Origin: Culex pipiens pallens
Taxonomy: Eukaryota > Arthropoda > Insecta > Diptera > Culicidae
Reading direction: 5' to 3'
Length of the DNA stretch: 64,000 nucleotides
Assembly (NCBI RefSeq): GCF_016801865.2
Contig: NC_068937.1
Span: 14,441,605 to 14,505,604 of the forward strand
The notes beneath the pieces are model-generated. The model had not been told where the DNA came from, did no database searches, and was given only the letters and a program-made list of their open reading frames with translations. This document shows positions 1 through 12,600 of this stretch, piece by piece. A program made the position numbers and the translations under genes. The first letter of the stretch is position 1, and each line of letters opens with the position of its first letter.

Positions 1-700
1 AAAAAATCTGAGTCAAATGTTTATTATTTATTTATTCTTGTATTCTTGATAACATTACCTCTTGTTCTTACTCTAACTTAAAACAACAACGATGTTATTG
101 AAAATTTAATATAAAAATTTAGCCTAATTTTAACGATTTTGGCTAGCGCCAACGTTCTGTTTCATTTTATCACAGCGGTTCTCAACTTCTTTCGACCAAT
201 TCCTCCCTTGATTATTTTCAAGACTTTTATTCACCCCTTCAATTATAAATTTAATATTTATTCACAAAAATCATAATTTTGGCTTTAATTTATGTAGAAA
301 GATAAAAAATTTCATTACAAAATATTTTTTCTCTCTTGCAATAAAAGAACAAATTCTTAGCGATTTGTTTTACCCATTTTTCATAACCTGCTCATGTTAA
401 ATGGAATGCAAATGTCTAAAGAAAAATTTAAACAGCCAAAAAATTTAAAGAAAAATATCCTACAAAAAACATTAAGAACAGCTCATAACCGAAAAATTTT
501 TGTTTAAGTTATTGCAAATATGTTAAAAGATTTTTTTCTTTCAAACTTTAAAAGTGTGGTAAAACATAAAATCTTATCAAACTGTTTTTTTTTTTATTAT
601 TGAAGAACAAATGAAGCAGTTAAATACTGACAACTAGATAAATCAACATTAATTCAAAAATTCAATAACAAAATTTTCAAAATACAAGCCTAGTAAAGTT
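1..700. other. AT-rich non-coding sequence
   Basis: Low-G+C sequence with A and T homopolymer runs. No gene, RNA or recognisable element is seen. Confidence 0.6.
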
Positions 701-704
701 TTTT

Positions 705-1255
705 TTTGCGAATTCTCAGATATTTTAAAAAATTTACAAAGTCCCTCCACAACCCCTCCCACCACAAAAGTCCCAACCCGCCACCCCAAAACCCCAAAAA
801 GAACACAAACAAAAAAGGACCATACCCTAATCACAGCCGACATCCCCCCACCACCAAAACCCCCAAAACCCCACACCAAAACCCAACCCCCACTACAACC
901 TCAGAATGCAACTATAAACCGTCCACCAATAACAATACACCAAGGCCACCCCACCATCCAGCAAACCAAAAACCAGTAAAAAAAAACCTCCAAATACTCA
1001 CCTAAAACAAAAAACCCCTCCCCCAATCCCCACGATAAAAAATTAAACATAAACTAAACCCAACCAAGTGCTCAACAAAAGACAGGAAACACAATCCAAT
1101 ACCCCCCTCTAATAAACGTGAAAGCCCACCATCAAACTATACCGCAATGCATACATCATTACCTGCAACATGCAACGCGGTCCTAACCCAAATGGGCAAT
1201 TCGATGTCCCGCACTTAACCACCAAAACCAAAACCACACCCTCCAACAAATATAG
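705..1255. other. A/C-rich, G- and T-poor island
   Basis: About 550 bp in which the plus strand is almost entirely A and C, with G scarce, unlike either flank. It is not a simple tandem repeat. An open frame of 99 codons here is Pro/Asn/Thr/Lys-rich and is explained by composition alone. Boundaries are sharp near 740 and 1250. Confidence 0.7.
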
Positions 1256-3400
1256 AATTATAACAGTAATCGAACTATAATACAAGGTTGTGGAAATGTT
1301 TTCGAACTCAATTTTAAAATTTTCTAGGTTAAAGTCACGTTAATAAAATAAACAATAACAACATTTTTAGTATTATTTCAAATTTTGACTTCACCAGTTA
1401 CCAAGGGTTACCCCAAGAGCAACAGTCTGCTCCTATGCACCATCATGCCATTGCTTCTTCTGGAAAGATATTAATAGTATACAAAACCCCGTTCGTCCGT
1501 TTCGCCCCAGCACCACAAGCCAAACTATCACGAACGGCAGCGCAGAATTTATTCGCAAAGTTTGCAGAAAGAATTGAGTGCGAATCGCTTTTGCCAAGAT
1601 CTACAAGCTTCGCTTCGCGACTAGAATTGGTTATTCCGTCGGGGAGTTTAGATCGCTCGATTGACTTCATAACGCTTCATTACGTGAGGCTCGATCATCG
1701 AAAAAACGCAAGAATCGAGAGCAATTTCAAATTTCGAGCCGTCGACGCAACACCGCAAAATTCCCTTCGAGGCAAGAGGAAGCGACTCAGATAGCTTCGA
1801 AATTAAAGATAAATGGATCAGCAGTTGAGTAAGAGTGGAAAAGTGGCGCCCCTAGCGGACGCTAGGTGAACTAACGCGAGCTGTCAAAGTCGATCGCAGA
1901 TCGACGAGATGTTACCGAGTCCGATTGTCTGTGAATCATCACGTGATTTCGCATTATGATGATACAACCCTTGAGATTGTGCATGCCATGCGGTTACGTT
2001 GAATTGGGCTTTGATGTCGATTGAGGGTAAGATTGGAGCTCGAAACGTCAAACGTGTGGAAGTTTCGATCAAATCGAATCGATTTGCACTACTCAGTTCG
2101 ATCGAAAGCAATTCGGTTGAATCGGAATGCTTTGATCGAATACTGGAGTAGCGATAAGTGACAGTTTGACAGATTGACAGTTACTTACCAGAGGTCAATT
2201 CACTCCAACTCCATTCAGCAGCAACAGTTTCACCTTCACTTACCTTGTTTTTGCACCCTCATGACTTAAACCCATCACTTCACATCAATTTGACACTTAA
2301 GATCTTCAAGGTAACTTAGATTTGAAGTCCGTAATTGAAAGGTTGAATTTTGAGTTAAAATCAGCACTTTTGCTGCATGGGTCCAAACCATTTAGCGTGT
2401 AATTGACAGTTCCAAAACTGTCACTTACCTTCACCATGAACGCCGCAACGGATATGTGTCAATCGAAAGCGAAACCGATTCGCCGCACAGTCCGGAAGCC
2501 GCGGCCTGACCGATCAAAACAAAACACGTCTAAAACGCGTCCGGTCGCCGGCACAAGAAACAATTCCGCCAAGATTCACTTTCACACACAGACGGTCGGG
2601 GGGAAAAAATGCGATTGAAATGCGCGTAAGTAATCTTACATGTATCGGTCGCTTCCGGACGAAGAGGCAGAAATGAAGAGAATGATGAAAAACACGCGCA
2701 ATTTGGAACGAATCGCGGCCGCCATCTTTTTTTGCGAGATAAAAAGTAAATTTGAGCGGTGCCGGCTTAAAGAGTGCTTTGAAAAGGGCGTAACTGCGAT
2801 TGTTTTGACGGATGGCGGTTACGCCTTTTTGCAAACGTCAAACACCTTCTTTGTTTACATTGCAATTTTGACAGTTGCACCCTTTGGTGACCTACTTTTC
2901 GGCGCCGCGGCGCCGCAGCCTTTTATGAAATATTTTCTTTTTCGCGCGAAAAACGTGGGCGCCTTTGTTTACCTCCAAACATGGCAGATTGAAGGTGAAA
3001 GGAGGCTCTCTCACTAATGGGTTAATAAGTTGGTGGTTTGCTGGGTGGCTAAAAAAGGGCCGACCTCGTGCCTCATAAAAACCTATGGTAATCAGGTGGC
3101 GGTGAGGAAAAGGGGGATTGTTGTGGGTTTTGATGAAATTTTAATCATTTTATGACCTTTCGGTTGGGCCGACAGAGTGCGACATTATTGTGCGTCAGTA
3201 TGTAGGAATAATTGATTTACGGAAATTGTGTGGTTTGTGGTTTTGGTGTAAACAGAGGACCAATTTGATTATCTGTTGCTGTGGGAAATTATTTCTGTTT
3301 CAAACTATGCAAATAGTTATCAACAAATCGAGCAAAACAATCTCTGTAAGGATTTTTTTTTACAATCAATAAAATATCAAATTCTTTATCAAGTAAAATA
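1256..3400. other. Unique intergenic sequence, moderate G+C
   Basis: Non-repetitive sequence with several short open frames lacking recognisable domains. It includes the GC palindrome GGCGCCGCGGCGCC near 2900 and a CTCF-like GGCGCCCCTAGCGG at 1844-1857. No gene is supported. Confidence 0.4.
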
Positions 3401-5970
3401 AAAGTGCTCAAATATTTTTTTAGAAAAAAAACGAAATTCGTAGTCTTACGCCATTTGCGTTAAAAAAAATAAAATTTCAGTCATTTTTTACTCTATACTC
3501 AATACGTAATCCTACGTCAAAAGTCCTTCATTAACAATCTTCATAACGGTAAAATTATTCATTTGTAAGGGAATTACCAAGAAACTGCGTAGTCCTACAT
3601 CATTAATTTTGGAAACGTAAATGTCAAAATTTAGTGTGTGTGTGTGAATGAGATGTAATTATTTTTTTCCTGAATCAAACAAGATTGATTTTTATTATTC
3701 ATGTTGACATTTGACGTTTCAACTTTAATGACGTAGGACTACGTATTTAATAATTAAATTCCTTGCAGCTCAAATGTTTCAGGTATTAATAAATTTGTTG
3801 ATGTAGCACAAAGCAAAAATGTTATTTTGACCACCGTGGAATTGCAACGTATTTTGTTATAAACAAGAATCGTTACATTGATATTGGTTAGCAAATTGTT
3901 ACTTTAATGACGTTGGACTACGGTATACCTATAATTTTTCTTAAATCTAGATAATGTTGAGTATTTTTAGTTTTGCTGTCAAATGCGATGCATTATTTTT
4001 TTTCCTTTTTTCGACGTGGGACTACGCTTCTATCTAAATTTATTTTCATTTTGTAAATAAATTCTTCAAGCTGAATTCGATACATCTAGCTTTGGCAACC
4101 AAAAAGACTTCCACTTCCCCATAAGCAACGATTAACCGAGCAAGAAACCCGAACCCGGAACGCAGCAAAACTTCTCCTCGCGCACTATTTTCAGACTGAT
4201 TTAATTCTAATTAAAAATAGTTTCGAAAATTGTTCGACCCACACTTGCCGGCACCCATTCACAGAAAAAAAAGACTCTCCAGAGGGGAAATAAAAACCCG
4301 CAATCGACTGCTCTCCTTTTTTTTGCTCCTTAAAAGAATGATATTGCTGTGCTGCTGCATTTCCCGCCAAAAGTTTCTGGCCACTTTCTTACCGGAGTCG
4401 TCGTTCTAAAATACGACTACTTTTTTTCTTTTTCTTCTGCCCCTCTAGTTTGGTTACTCTGCAGTAGTGAAAACTATCTGCGGGTTTAAAGTTTGCACCG
4501 CAGGTTCGATTTTTGTTTTGGCTTGAGGAATTTTAGCTTTCGTGAGATGGGTTCGGGGGTGGAAAAGCTAGGTGGCGCTTTTCTCACCGATTAGGGTCAA
4601 TTAGTGAAAATTATACCAAACAAAGTTGGAACAAATACCGCATTTACTCTTTAAATGATAGAAATTAAAAACAAATTGTGAAATGACGTAGTCCTACGTC
4701 ATTAAAAAGGATTGTTCTTTAGATTATTCATGTTTTTGAAAAATAAATAAATATTTGTTACATATACAAAAATATTTTTTTTTTAAATCGTATAGCCCTG
4801 CGCCATTCACTCCAATTACGATGTGTTCAACGTGGGACTACGTTTTAAATAGATATGTTTTCAAAATTTTTACATTTTTTAATATTTTTTTAAAAACTTT
4901 GTCACAATCATAGAAATATTTGTAAACAATTTGAAAATTGCAATATCCAATTTACTGGCCAAATCCTAATCAGACCTATTGACCCTTCATTAGGCTGCGG
5001 GCGCCAACATAACCTCACTAAATCGAATGTAAACAGTATATGTGGCCATCGCCCATAAAATGTCAACAGATGACCGTGAAATGTGCCTTCGCCAAATGAT
5101 TATGCACCAGTAAAGCAGGCCATCAATTAAAATTGTACGGCGCTGACCCTCTACTCTGACGATTGACGCACCCCCCGTACAAATAACTGTGTCAATGGTC
5201 AATTCAGTGATGCCAATTAATTACTGGCAGTGCCGCTGCTGCATCTCTCTCTCACCCGGGATGGATGTGACGAAGGCTCATTCAATAAACATTATGCGCG
5301 GCACTGTCCAGTTGTTGTTCTTTTTTTTTTGTTGCGAATGTCAAAACGAGGGGTCCACCACCAGCTAGTGTGACGGATGCACCCCTCCGGAATGAAGTAA
5401 TTAATTGGCATTTCCCAGCCATAACTACTGCTGGGCACTCTCGTTTGCTCTCTGACTGATGAGCCTCCGCGAATTGCGTTCTGTGAGGAGGGGCTCATTC
5501 AAGAATTACGCAACGAAAATTGACAGGTGACGTCTTGGTTGCAATCTTACTCGAAAAATTGCAATTAAACTAGTATTTTAAACAAATTCAACAGAAATGA
5601 GTCTAAAATTATTAAGATTATCAAGCGTTACGTAATTTTCGAACACCCCCTCCACCGGTTGACCGGTCGCCAGTTCCGGGAGCGGACTCCCCGCTGGTTG
5701 GTCACGGTCTGGTGAAGCGCAAATCGGTTGCAGTTGGCGCTTTTTTGCGCCGGAAAGTTTCCCACGGGGGTCGTCGTCGCTGTTACGGTGTGTTTGTTTT
5801 GATTCGCCGAGGGTTGGGGGCTCAAATGTGACCAAATAGTGGGGGTTTAGGCCGAAATTAGGGTTGTGACCGGTGGGACACTGCCGCGCGATGGCGGTTG
5901 TGTAAATCAAACGTGAGGGTCTGATGAAAGCTAGGAATGTTGGTTTGAGATTTGTTCTAAAAAAATGGTT

Positions 5971-6042
5971 GGGCTCGTCCGGGAATTGAACCCGGGACCT
6001 CTCGCACCCGAAGCGAGAATCATACCCCTAGACCAACGAGCC
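5971..6042 (-). tRNA. tRNA-Pro (anticodon CGG), copy 1
   Basis: Read on the minus strand, this 72-nt sequence folds as a cloverleaf. The acceptor GGCTCGT pairs with ACGAGCC, with discriminator C. The anticodon loop is TTCGGGT, giving CGG (proline, CCG codons). The T arm is GGTTCAATTCC. A run of seven T on the minus strand starts within a few bases after the 3' end, a normal Pol III terminator. Identical in body to the copies at 6255 and 6676. Confidence 0.95.
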
Positions 6043-6254
6043 GTTTGAAAATTTTCGTGCAATTTGACGTAGGTGCGTAGTCCAACGTCATTACATTATT
6101 TTAATTTTCATTAGATTTTTTTTATTAGTTCATGAACAAACAAGGTAGTCAATTATATTGGCAAAAAACAAACTTCGTATATTTCTCGTTCTCGCGTAGC
6201 TCTACGTTATAAAAAATCTAATTTATCGTGATGATGTAAACTAACAGAATCCGT

Positions 6255-6326
6255 GGGCTCGTCCGGGAATTGAACCCGGGACCTCTCGCACCCGAAGCGA
6301 GAATCATACCCCTAGACCAACGAGCC
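6255..6326 (-). tRNA. tRNA-Pro (CGG), copy 2
   Basis: Same 72-nt body as the copy at 5971, with intact acceptor, D, anticodon and T arms. Unlike the other copies, the nearest T run downstream on the minus strand is about 39 nt away (opposite the A6 run at 6211-6216), so its 3' trailer would be longer. It sits in a tandemly duplicated unit of about 410 bp with the copy at 6676. Confidence 0.94.
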
Positions 6327-6675
6327 GGTTGGTAATTTTGTGTTTTGATGCCCAACTTAGTAACTTTTAATCTTAAGGATAAAATATTTTAATGAAAAAT
6401 TTAATTAAATAATTGGCGCAAGTGCGTAGACCTACGTCAAATATTTGTTGAATTTCGATTATATTTTGAACAAACAAGCTAACGATGTTACTGACTAAAA
6501 GTAAAATGTTAGAATTTATGTTTGCTCTTGTAGTCCTACGTCATTAACTTTAATCACATTGTGTTTGACGTAGGGTTACGCTCGATATAGTTTTTTTAAA
6601 ATATTTTAGATTTTAATTAATTTTAATTATCAAAAAGCTAATTTGATCAGTTAACTTTAGAAAAAATGATTCGGT

Positions 6676-6747
6676 GGGCTCGTCCGGGAATTGAACCCGG
6701 GACCTCTCGCACCCGAAGCGAGAATCATACCCCTAGACCAACGAGCC
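6676..6747 (-). tRNA. tRNA-Pro (CGG), copy 3
   Basis: Identical body to the two copies on its left. A T6 run lies within about 10 nt of the 3' end on the minus strand. The spacer to the next tRNA (6748-7082) closely resembles the spacer 6327-6675, including two TGACGTAG-type boxes, which shows tandem duplication of tRNA plus spacer. Confidence 0.95.
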
Positions 6748-7082
6748 GGTTGAATATGTCGTGTTGTGATGCCCAACTCAGTAACTTTGCAACTTTTAGG
6801 TAAAATATTTTAATGAAAAAATTAATTAAATAATTGTTTAAAGTGCGTAGTCCTACGCCAAATATTCGTTGAATTTCGATTATTTTTGAATAATTCTTAA
6901 ACAAACAAATTAACAATTTTACTGACCTAAAGTAACATTATCGAATTATAGTCCTACGTCAAAAATTTAAATCACAATTTTGACGCCTGATAACGTTTTA
7001 AAAAAATATTTTAGATTTCAATTAATTTTAATTATAAAATATCAAAATTGATCAGTTTGCGCAAGAAAAAAAAAAGTTCGGT

Positions 7083-7154
7083 GGGCTCGTCCGGGATTTG
7101 AACCCGGGACCTCTCGCACCCTAAGCGAAAATCATACCCCTAGACCAACGAGCC
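7083..7154 (-). tRNA. tRNA-Pro (anticodon AGG), copy 4
   Basis: This differs from the CGG copies in the anticodon loop (TTAGGGT, giving AGG, read as IGG after A-to-I editing), at one base of the 5' anticodon stem, and at one base of the T loop (TTCAAAT). The cloverleaf stays intact and a T10 run follows on the minus strand. It is an inverted partner of the copy at 7742, sharing the flanking bases as well. Confidence 0.95.
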
Positions 7155-7741
7155 CGTTGAACATTGCACCGACTGGAGGCAACTTTGTGCTTGCTTTTTG
7201 GGGTCTCCGCGACCGTTTCGACGCGACTGACTTGCGTTTGCGCTCGTCTGTCTTCCAAAATTATCTTGGGTTGCTAGATTTTGGACTCTGATTAGTGGAA
7301 CAGATGTCGGACATGGTCGACCAATTTCGATAAAAGTTTCATAGAGTAGACGAGCTTTCAATTTTAGTCAATTTTAATGATTTTAAAGCCAACAACCCCA
7401 ACTTTTCCAAACTCACCCAAAGTGAACCCCATAAATGTGGGCCCGGCGTCAGGACCTCCGTCATGAATCTGGATTGTTTGCCAATTCGCCAAAAGGACAC
7501 CAGCCAACCGTGAAACCGTCCATAAATTGGCCATTGTTCATATGATTGTGACGGCGCGACGACCCGCGGGGGCTCCAGATCGTTCTGCAACTCTGCATGT
7601 TCAACTGTGAGCCCTAGGATTGGGGCAGTACAGCATAATGTAATGATTATGCTGGGTCCGCACTGGTCCTCCATCGCGATTGCACTGATTACGGTGCGGG
7701 TTGGAAGATTTTGGACCTTCAAGTGAGTGCCTTCTTCAACG

Positions 7742-7813
7742 GGCTCGTTGGTCTAGGGGTATGATTTTCGCTTAGGGTGCGAGAGGTCCCGGGTTCAAAT
7801 CCCGGACGAGCCC
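7742..7813 (+). tRNA. tRNA-Pro (AGG), copy 5
   Basis: The plus-strand body is identical to the AGG copy at 7083-7154, and the immediate flanks (CGTTGAA side and GTGGGCTCG side) also match, so the two form an inverted duplication about 80 bp long separated by 590 bp of unique sequence. A T-rich Pol III terminator follows about 10 nt downstream. Confidence 0.95.
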
Positions 7814-9680
7814 ACGTAGAAAACTTTTTTTTTAGCTCAAATATCAAATTTAGCTAAATTTACAACCGCACTGTGTCCACAAAGTTGCTCGGTTCGGCCA
7901 GAGATTGGTGTTCTGGCCCGGAGTTCCAGGGCCAAGAGGGCGCGCGCAGCACTTGATGCGTGACAGGCGTTTGCAAGTGATAATTGCTCAACGAGATTCT
8001 TGTTTTGCTGATGGTCGCGGCGGCGTACTTGCCGTTTTATTGCGGGCGCGATTGTTTACGGCGGAAATGTGGAGCGATGAGATGGGTTCTGTGGCGTAAT
8101 TATGCAATTGTTGGCGCAGATTTGTGGTGGTTTTATTGGATTGTTTTGTTTTGAGGGATTTCTTTGAAGCAGACTTTATTTAGTACTTGGTTTCTGCTTT
8201 TATTATGTAGTCCTACGTCAATTATTTGATTTTTTGTATTAAAAGATTTATTTAAACACCGGTTCTAATGTAACCAAAGTTAATTTAATTTATTTGAATA
8301 CTTACAGTTTCTTTTAAAGTTTTTTGAGTTGTCGACGTAGTCCAACGTCAAAACTGGAACTGTCAAAACAATGTTAAGAAATCTAATTATGAATTGAAAA
8401 TTTTGTGTTGAGTCTTTTGGTAGCCAAATGATACATTTCGTTATATTTAAATTGCACAAAATTCTTTTATTAAACAAATGACGTTGAACTACGCTGATTC
8501 GCGTCAAATTTATTAGGTAAGGTTTGTAATTTAACCTGAATATTTTTAAAAAAAATGTTTCAATGCAAATAGCATGGTCCTAACTACGTTGAGATACAAA
8601 AAAAGAAAAAAATATTTTATGTTCGAAAATACAATCATTAATTCAATTGCTTCTAATTCAATATAATTGACGTAGGGCTACGCCAAGCTTAAATCTTGAA
8701 GTTTGTTTTCCAAAAAAAAAAAAGAAACAAAATCCAAGTAGTCTGGATCTTCCTCCGACAACTCTGACAGCCCCGATAAACAAACCCGCGCTCTAGGACC
8801 GTAAACAAAACCGGTGAAATGTGGCGGCGGCCGACGTTGAGGGGAAAACACGCAGGATTTATGCTTCTTTTCCCGTTGCAGCGTCTGCGTCGCGGTCGGC
8901 ATCTTTGGTCTCTCAACCTGCCGCTCGCTGGGTGGTCCTGCCTTGCCGTGGATTTCCCGGACGCGTGCTGTGATGATTTGCCCGATTGGAAACAAATTTC
9001 TCCCTTCATTAGGGACTGAAACGGATTTTCTATGCTAATTTGAAACACTTGTCTGGACGTTTCGATCATTTTTGAAATTTTGAATTAGACTTTAGATCTT
9101 TTTCTGTCCACAATTTCTCACGGAACAATTTATCAAACGGATATCACCATCTATTTCCGATTCAGCCTCTATTTCCACTCCATTCCATTCACATGAACCG
9201 ACATATGCCACAGCTCATAAATCCTATTTTAATTTTGTCACTTTTATTACAACTTGCTCGTTCGGTGCTCGAACTCCTCCCACCCGGCTAGGCTAGAGAG
9301 ACCGTCGTCATCATCCGAGCCTCCCGAACCGTAATATACACAACACGGCGCAATCCCCCGAGCTCCCACAGGTGATGCAATCTTTATCAAGGCCCTCTCT
9401 CTCCTAGGGCAGTCATCGGAAGCCATGAACTCTAGTTTACCGAGTGTGTGTACAGCACAGCTTCTTCACGGCACCGTGATTTTTGCGACGACCCTTGGCT
9501 TGAGGTGTTTGTTTTTTTAACAAAAAAACTTTTAATAATATTTGCAAAAAAACGTAGTCCCACGTCAAACTGAATGTTTTCTTTTTTAGTTTTTAAAGAA
9601 AAGAGAGTGGTCTTTTAACAATTTTGTCTTCACTTGATTCAATATTCTTGGACATGAGTTACAGATGAAATTTGGATTTG

Positions 9681-12600
9681 GGCCAGTTCAAAATGACACC
9701 AACAAATTAGGTGTGGTGAAGATAAATTTTGTTTCTTGACATTAAAGGCTTTTGAAATTGAATTGTTAGACTAAGTATTGTGTATTATTGATTTTGAAAA
9801 AAAAACAAATTGGGGCAGTTAAAAATGACATCAACAATTTCAACCATTTTTTTCTTAATTACCACAATTGTGGTTAGACTAGACCTATGTGAAATCAATT
9901 ATACTTTATTAAAATATGGCTTTTAGCTGGAATTTGTAGTTGGTCCAGTTCGAAATGACATCAACAATCAACTTTTTTAACGTTTTCGTTTCATACAAAG
10001 CTTTAGAGTTTTGATATGCTGAGTAAGAATTTAAGAGTATGGCTTATGGGAAAAAATTGAGGTTAGGCCAGTTCAAAATGACATCATTAATTCTTATCAT
10101 AGAATTTCGGTTGGGCTGATTTATTCCTTGATTCGCCAAAGGATTCGTTTGCCGCAAAAAGGATGGGCTCGAACGAATCTCGTGAATTTTGCCCGGTGAT
10201 TATAAATAGAAGCGGGATTTAGTTGGGTGAGATGAGCTGACATTTTTCTTCATACTCCCCACCTTCTGGTGGGATCTTTATCGGAAAACGAGCCGTGTAA
10301 TCCAACAAGTTGGTACGGTAAGGCTGTGAGAACGTGCAATTGGATATTGAATCCCGGGGTGGGCTTCACTTATTGGCTTTTAATCAGGACATATTCGATT
10401 GGCCGTAAAGGAGCCATAGACAAGTTGACGTGGGACTACGCCATTTTAAGCAATTTTACTTGTAAGAATTGTTCGATTTACTTATCTCTGAACGTGAGGA
10501 CTTCAAGCTGTGAGAGCAACAGTGAATAATTGAAAAATCATGCCAATAGATTGCCGGTAGATGTCAAGGACAACTCGGAAGTTGGCAGCAATTTGGGGAG
10601 AGCCATCGATAAGGTGGACACAAACGTCCCCGTTTTTTCTACGTCCCAATCGGCTCTATTATTGGATTTTTTGTAGCCTTGAGTCCAGAGCATGGCAGGA
10701 AGTAATGAAAGTGGTGCGCTTTTGTTGACGTTTTGTCCCCCGCGGCGCGTCGTCACGTCCAGAGGGCGTTCGTTCGGACTAGGATTAGCTACTGGTAGGC
10801 GGAAGGGCTCTTTTTGTTTGAGGCGAAATTGGTTCGTGCAGTTCAACAGGTTCCGCGAATGGGGAAAGTTGTGATTGAGTTGGAAACTGCTGATGTCGGC
10901 TAGTTTTGTGAAAAATGTCGCTAAATTGCCTAACTTTCTAACGGTTTTCTAACTTCTTTTTTTTTGTTTCAGGTATGGAATCGAGATTTTGACGTACTTT
11001 CAAGTTTGACAGTTTAAAATGACACGAACAATGCAGCAGTGGTAAATATAGTCATTCAAATATTGACGCCGAATTAATTTTGAACATTATTTTATGAATT
11101 TTAAGTCGAACCAGTTCAAAATGACACTAACAAATTAACTGTATTATCGTTCAAAACTTTGCGTTTAAGTGAGTTGTGACTATTCAATATTACTGAAAGA
11201 TGATATTTATTATATAATTTTTTGAGCCAGTTCAAAATGACATCAACAAAATTATCAACTGTAAAAAAAATTATGTTTGAAATAATGCGTTCTAGCATTG
11301 TATTGACGACCTATTCTTGTAATTATGATATTATAAATTAAATTTGTGTCAAGCCAGTTCAAAATGACATTAGCAAAAAATTCTACTGAGGTAAAGACAA
11401 CGTTTGACAACGGCCTAACGAATGAAAATTTTGAAAAATAGTTTCCTTAAAAAAATGAAGTGTCGGCCAGTTCAAAATGACACTAACAAATTAACTGCGG
11501 TCAAGAAAATAATGTTTTATTTGCCTTCGAGCTGTAACACGATATTAGAGTTTTTTTTAGCATGATTCGACACTGAATTTTGAAACAGGTCAGTTCAAAG
11601 TGACATCAACAAATCATCGCTTGAATCGAAGCGTTTGAAATTATGATATTATAAATTAAATTTGTGTCAGGCCAGTTCATAATAACATCAACAAAAAAAT
11701 TTACTGAAGTAAAGATAAAATTTAATTGACCTAAACTAATGAAAATTTAAAAAAATGGTTTATTAAAATAAAATAATTGTCGGCCAGATCAAAATGACAC
11801 TAACTAGCAAATGTGGTCAAGAAATTGTTTTATTTTATTTGCATTGGAGTTTTAACTCGACATCAGAGTTTTTGCCTTCCTCACCTCAATGAGGAAAGGC
11901 TATAAAATCACTCGAAAAATGAACTTCTTTATTCGACCTCGTAGACCCACCTTCACGTATACCTATCGACCCAGAATCAAATTCTGAACAAATGTCTGTG
12001 CGTGTGTCTGGATGTGAGTCCGTGCTTCAAAAAAATATGCACTCGATTATCTCTGGACTGGCTGAACCGATTTGGACCGTTTTGGTCTCATTCGATCCGT
12101 CTTGGGGTCTCACAAGACCCTAGTTAATATTATGAAAGTTGGAAAAGTACTTCAAAAGTTTTGCTAAAAAAACGATTTTAGCTAAACTTCCGAAGATTGT
12201 AAAAAGGGTGGTTTTTGTAAGGAAACCCGCCATGCTATACATTTTTAGAAAAGTATTTAAAAGACCTTTCCAACGCGTTCTAAAGATTGATGATCTGACA
12301 AACCCATCAAAAGTTATGAGAACTTAAGTGTTATTTATGCACTTTTTTGAGGCCGGATCTCAAATATTTTGATGGAAAAGTTATCCGGATCTATCATGCG
12401 ACCCATCGTTGGATAGGTAATCAAAAGACCTTTCCAACAAGCCCAAAAGATTGAAGATCTGACAACCCTATCAAAAGTTATAAGTACTTTAATGTTTTTA
12501 ATAAACTTTTTTGAGGCCGGATCTCAGATATTTTGATAAAAATATGCAAGGAAGGCACCAACCACCTAAGGGTGGATAAAGTAAAGTTTTTTTAGCATGA

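Larger units (their letters stand above)
3435..10445. repeat. Spaced-box field 1: TGACGTAGTCCTACGTCA boxes
   Basis: About 20 copies of a near-palindromic box, full form TGACGTAGTCCTACGTCA (4684-4701), recur in both orientations. Examples: 3439, 3504, 3587, 3729, 3908, 4011, 4684, 4829, 6064, 6194, 6422, 6530, 6565, 6844, 6949, 8207, 8333, 8479, 8668, 9552, 10426. Spacing is mostly 80-400 bp. The DNA between is AT-rich and mostly not alignable by eye, except around the tRNA-Pro genes. Each half (TGACG) resembles a bZIP/CREB half-site, which is a resemblance and not proof of function. Confidence 0.75.

Noticed and set aside
706..1005. 99-codon Pro/Thr/Asn/Lys-rich open frame
   Set aside because: Explained by the A/C-rich composition, which removes stop codons from that strand.
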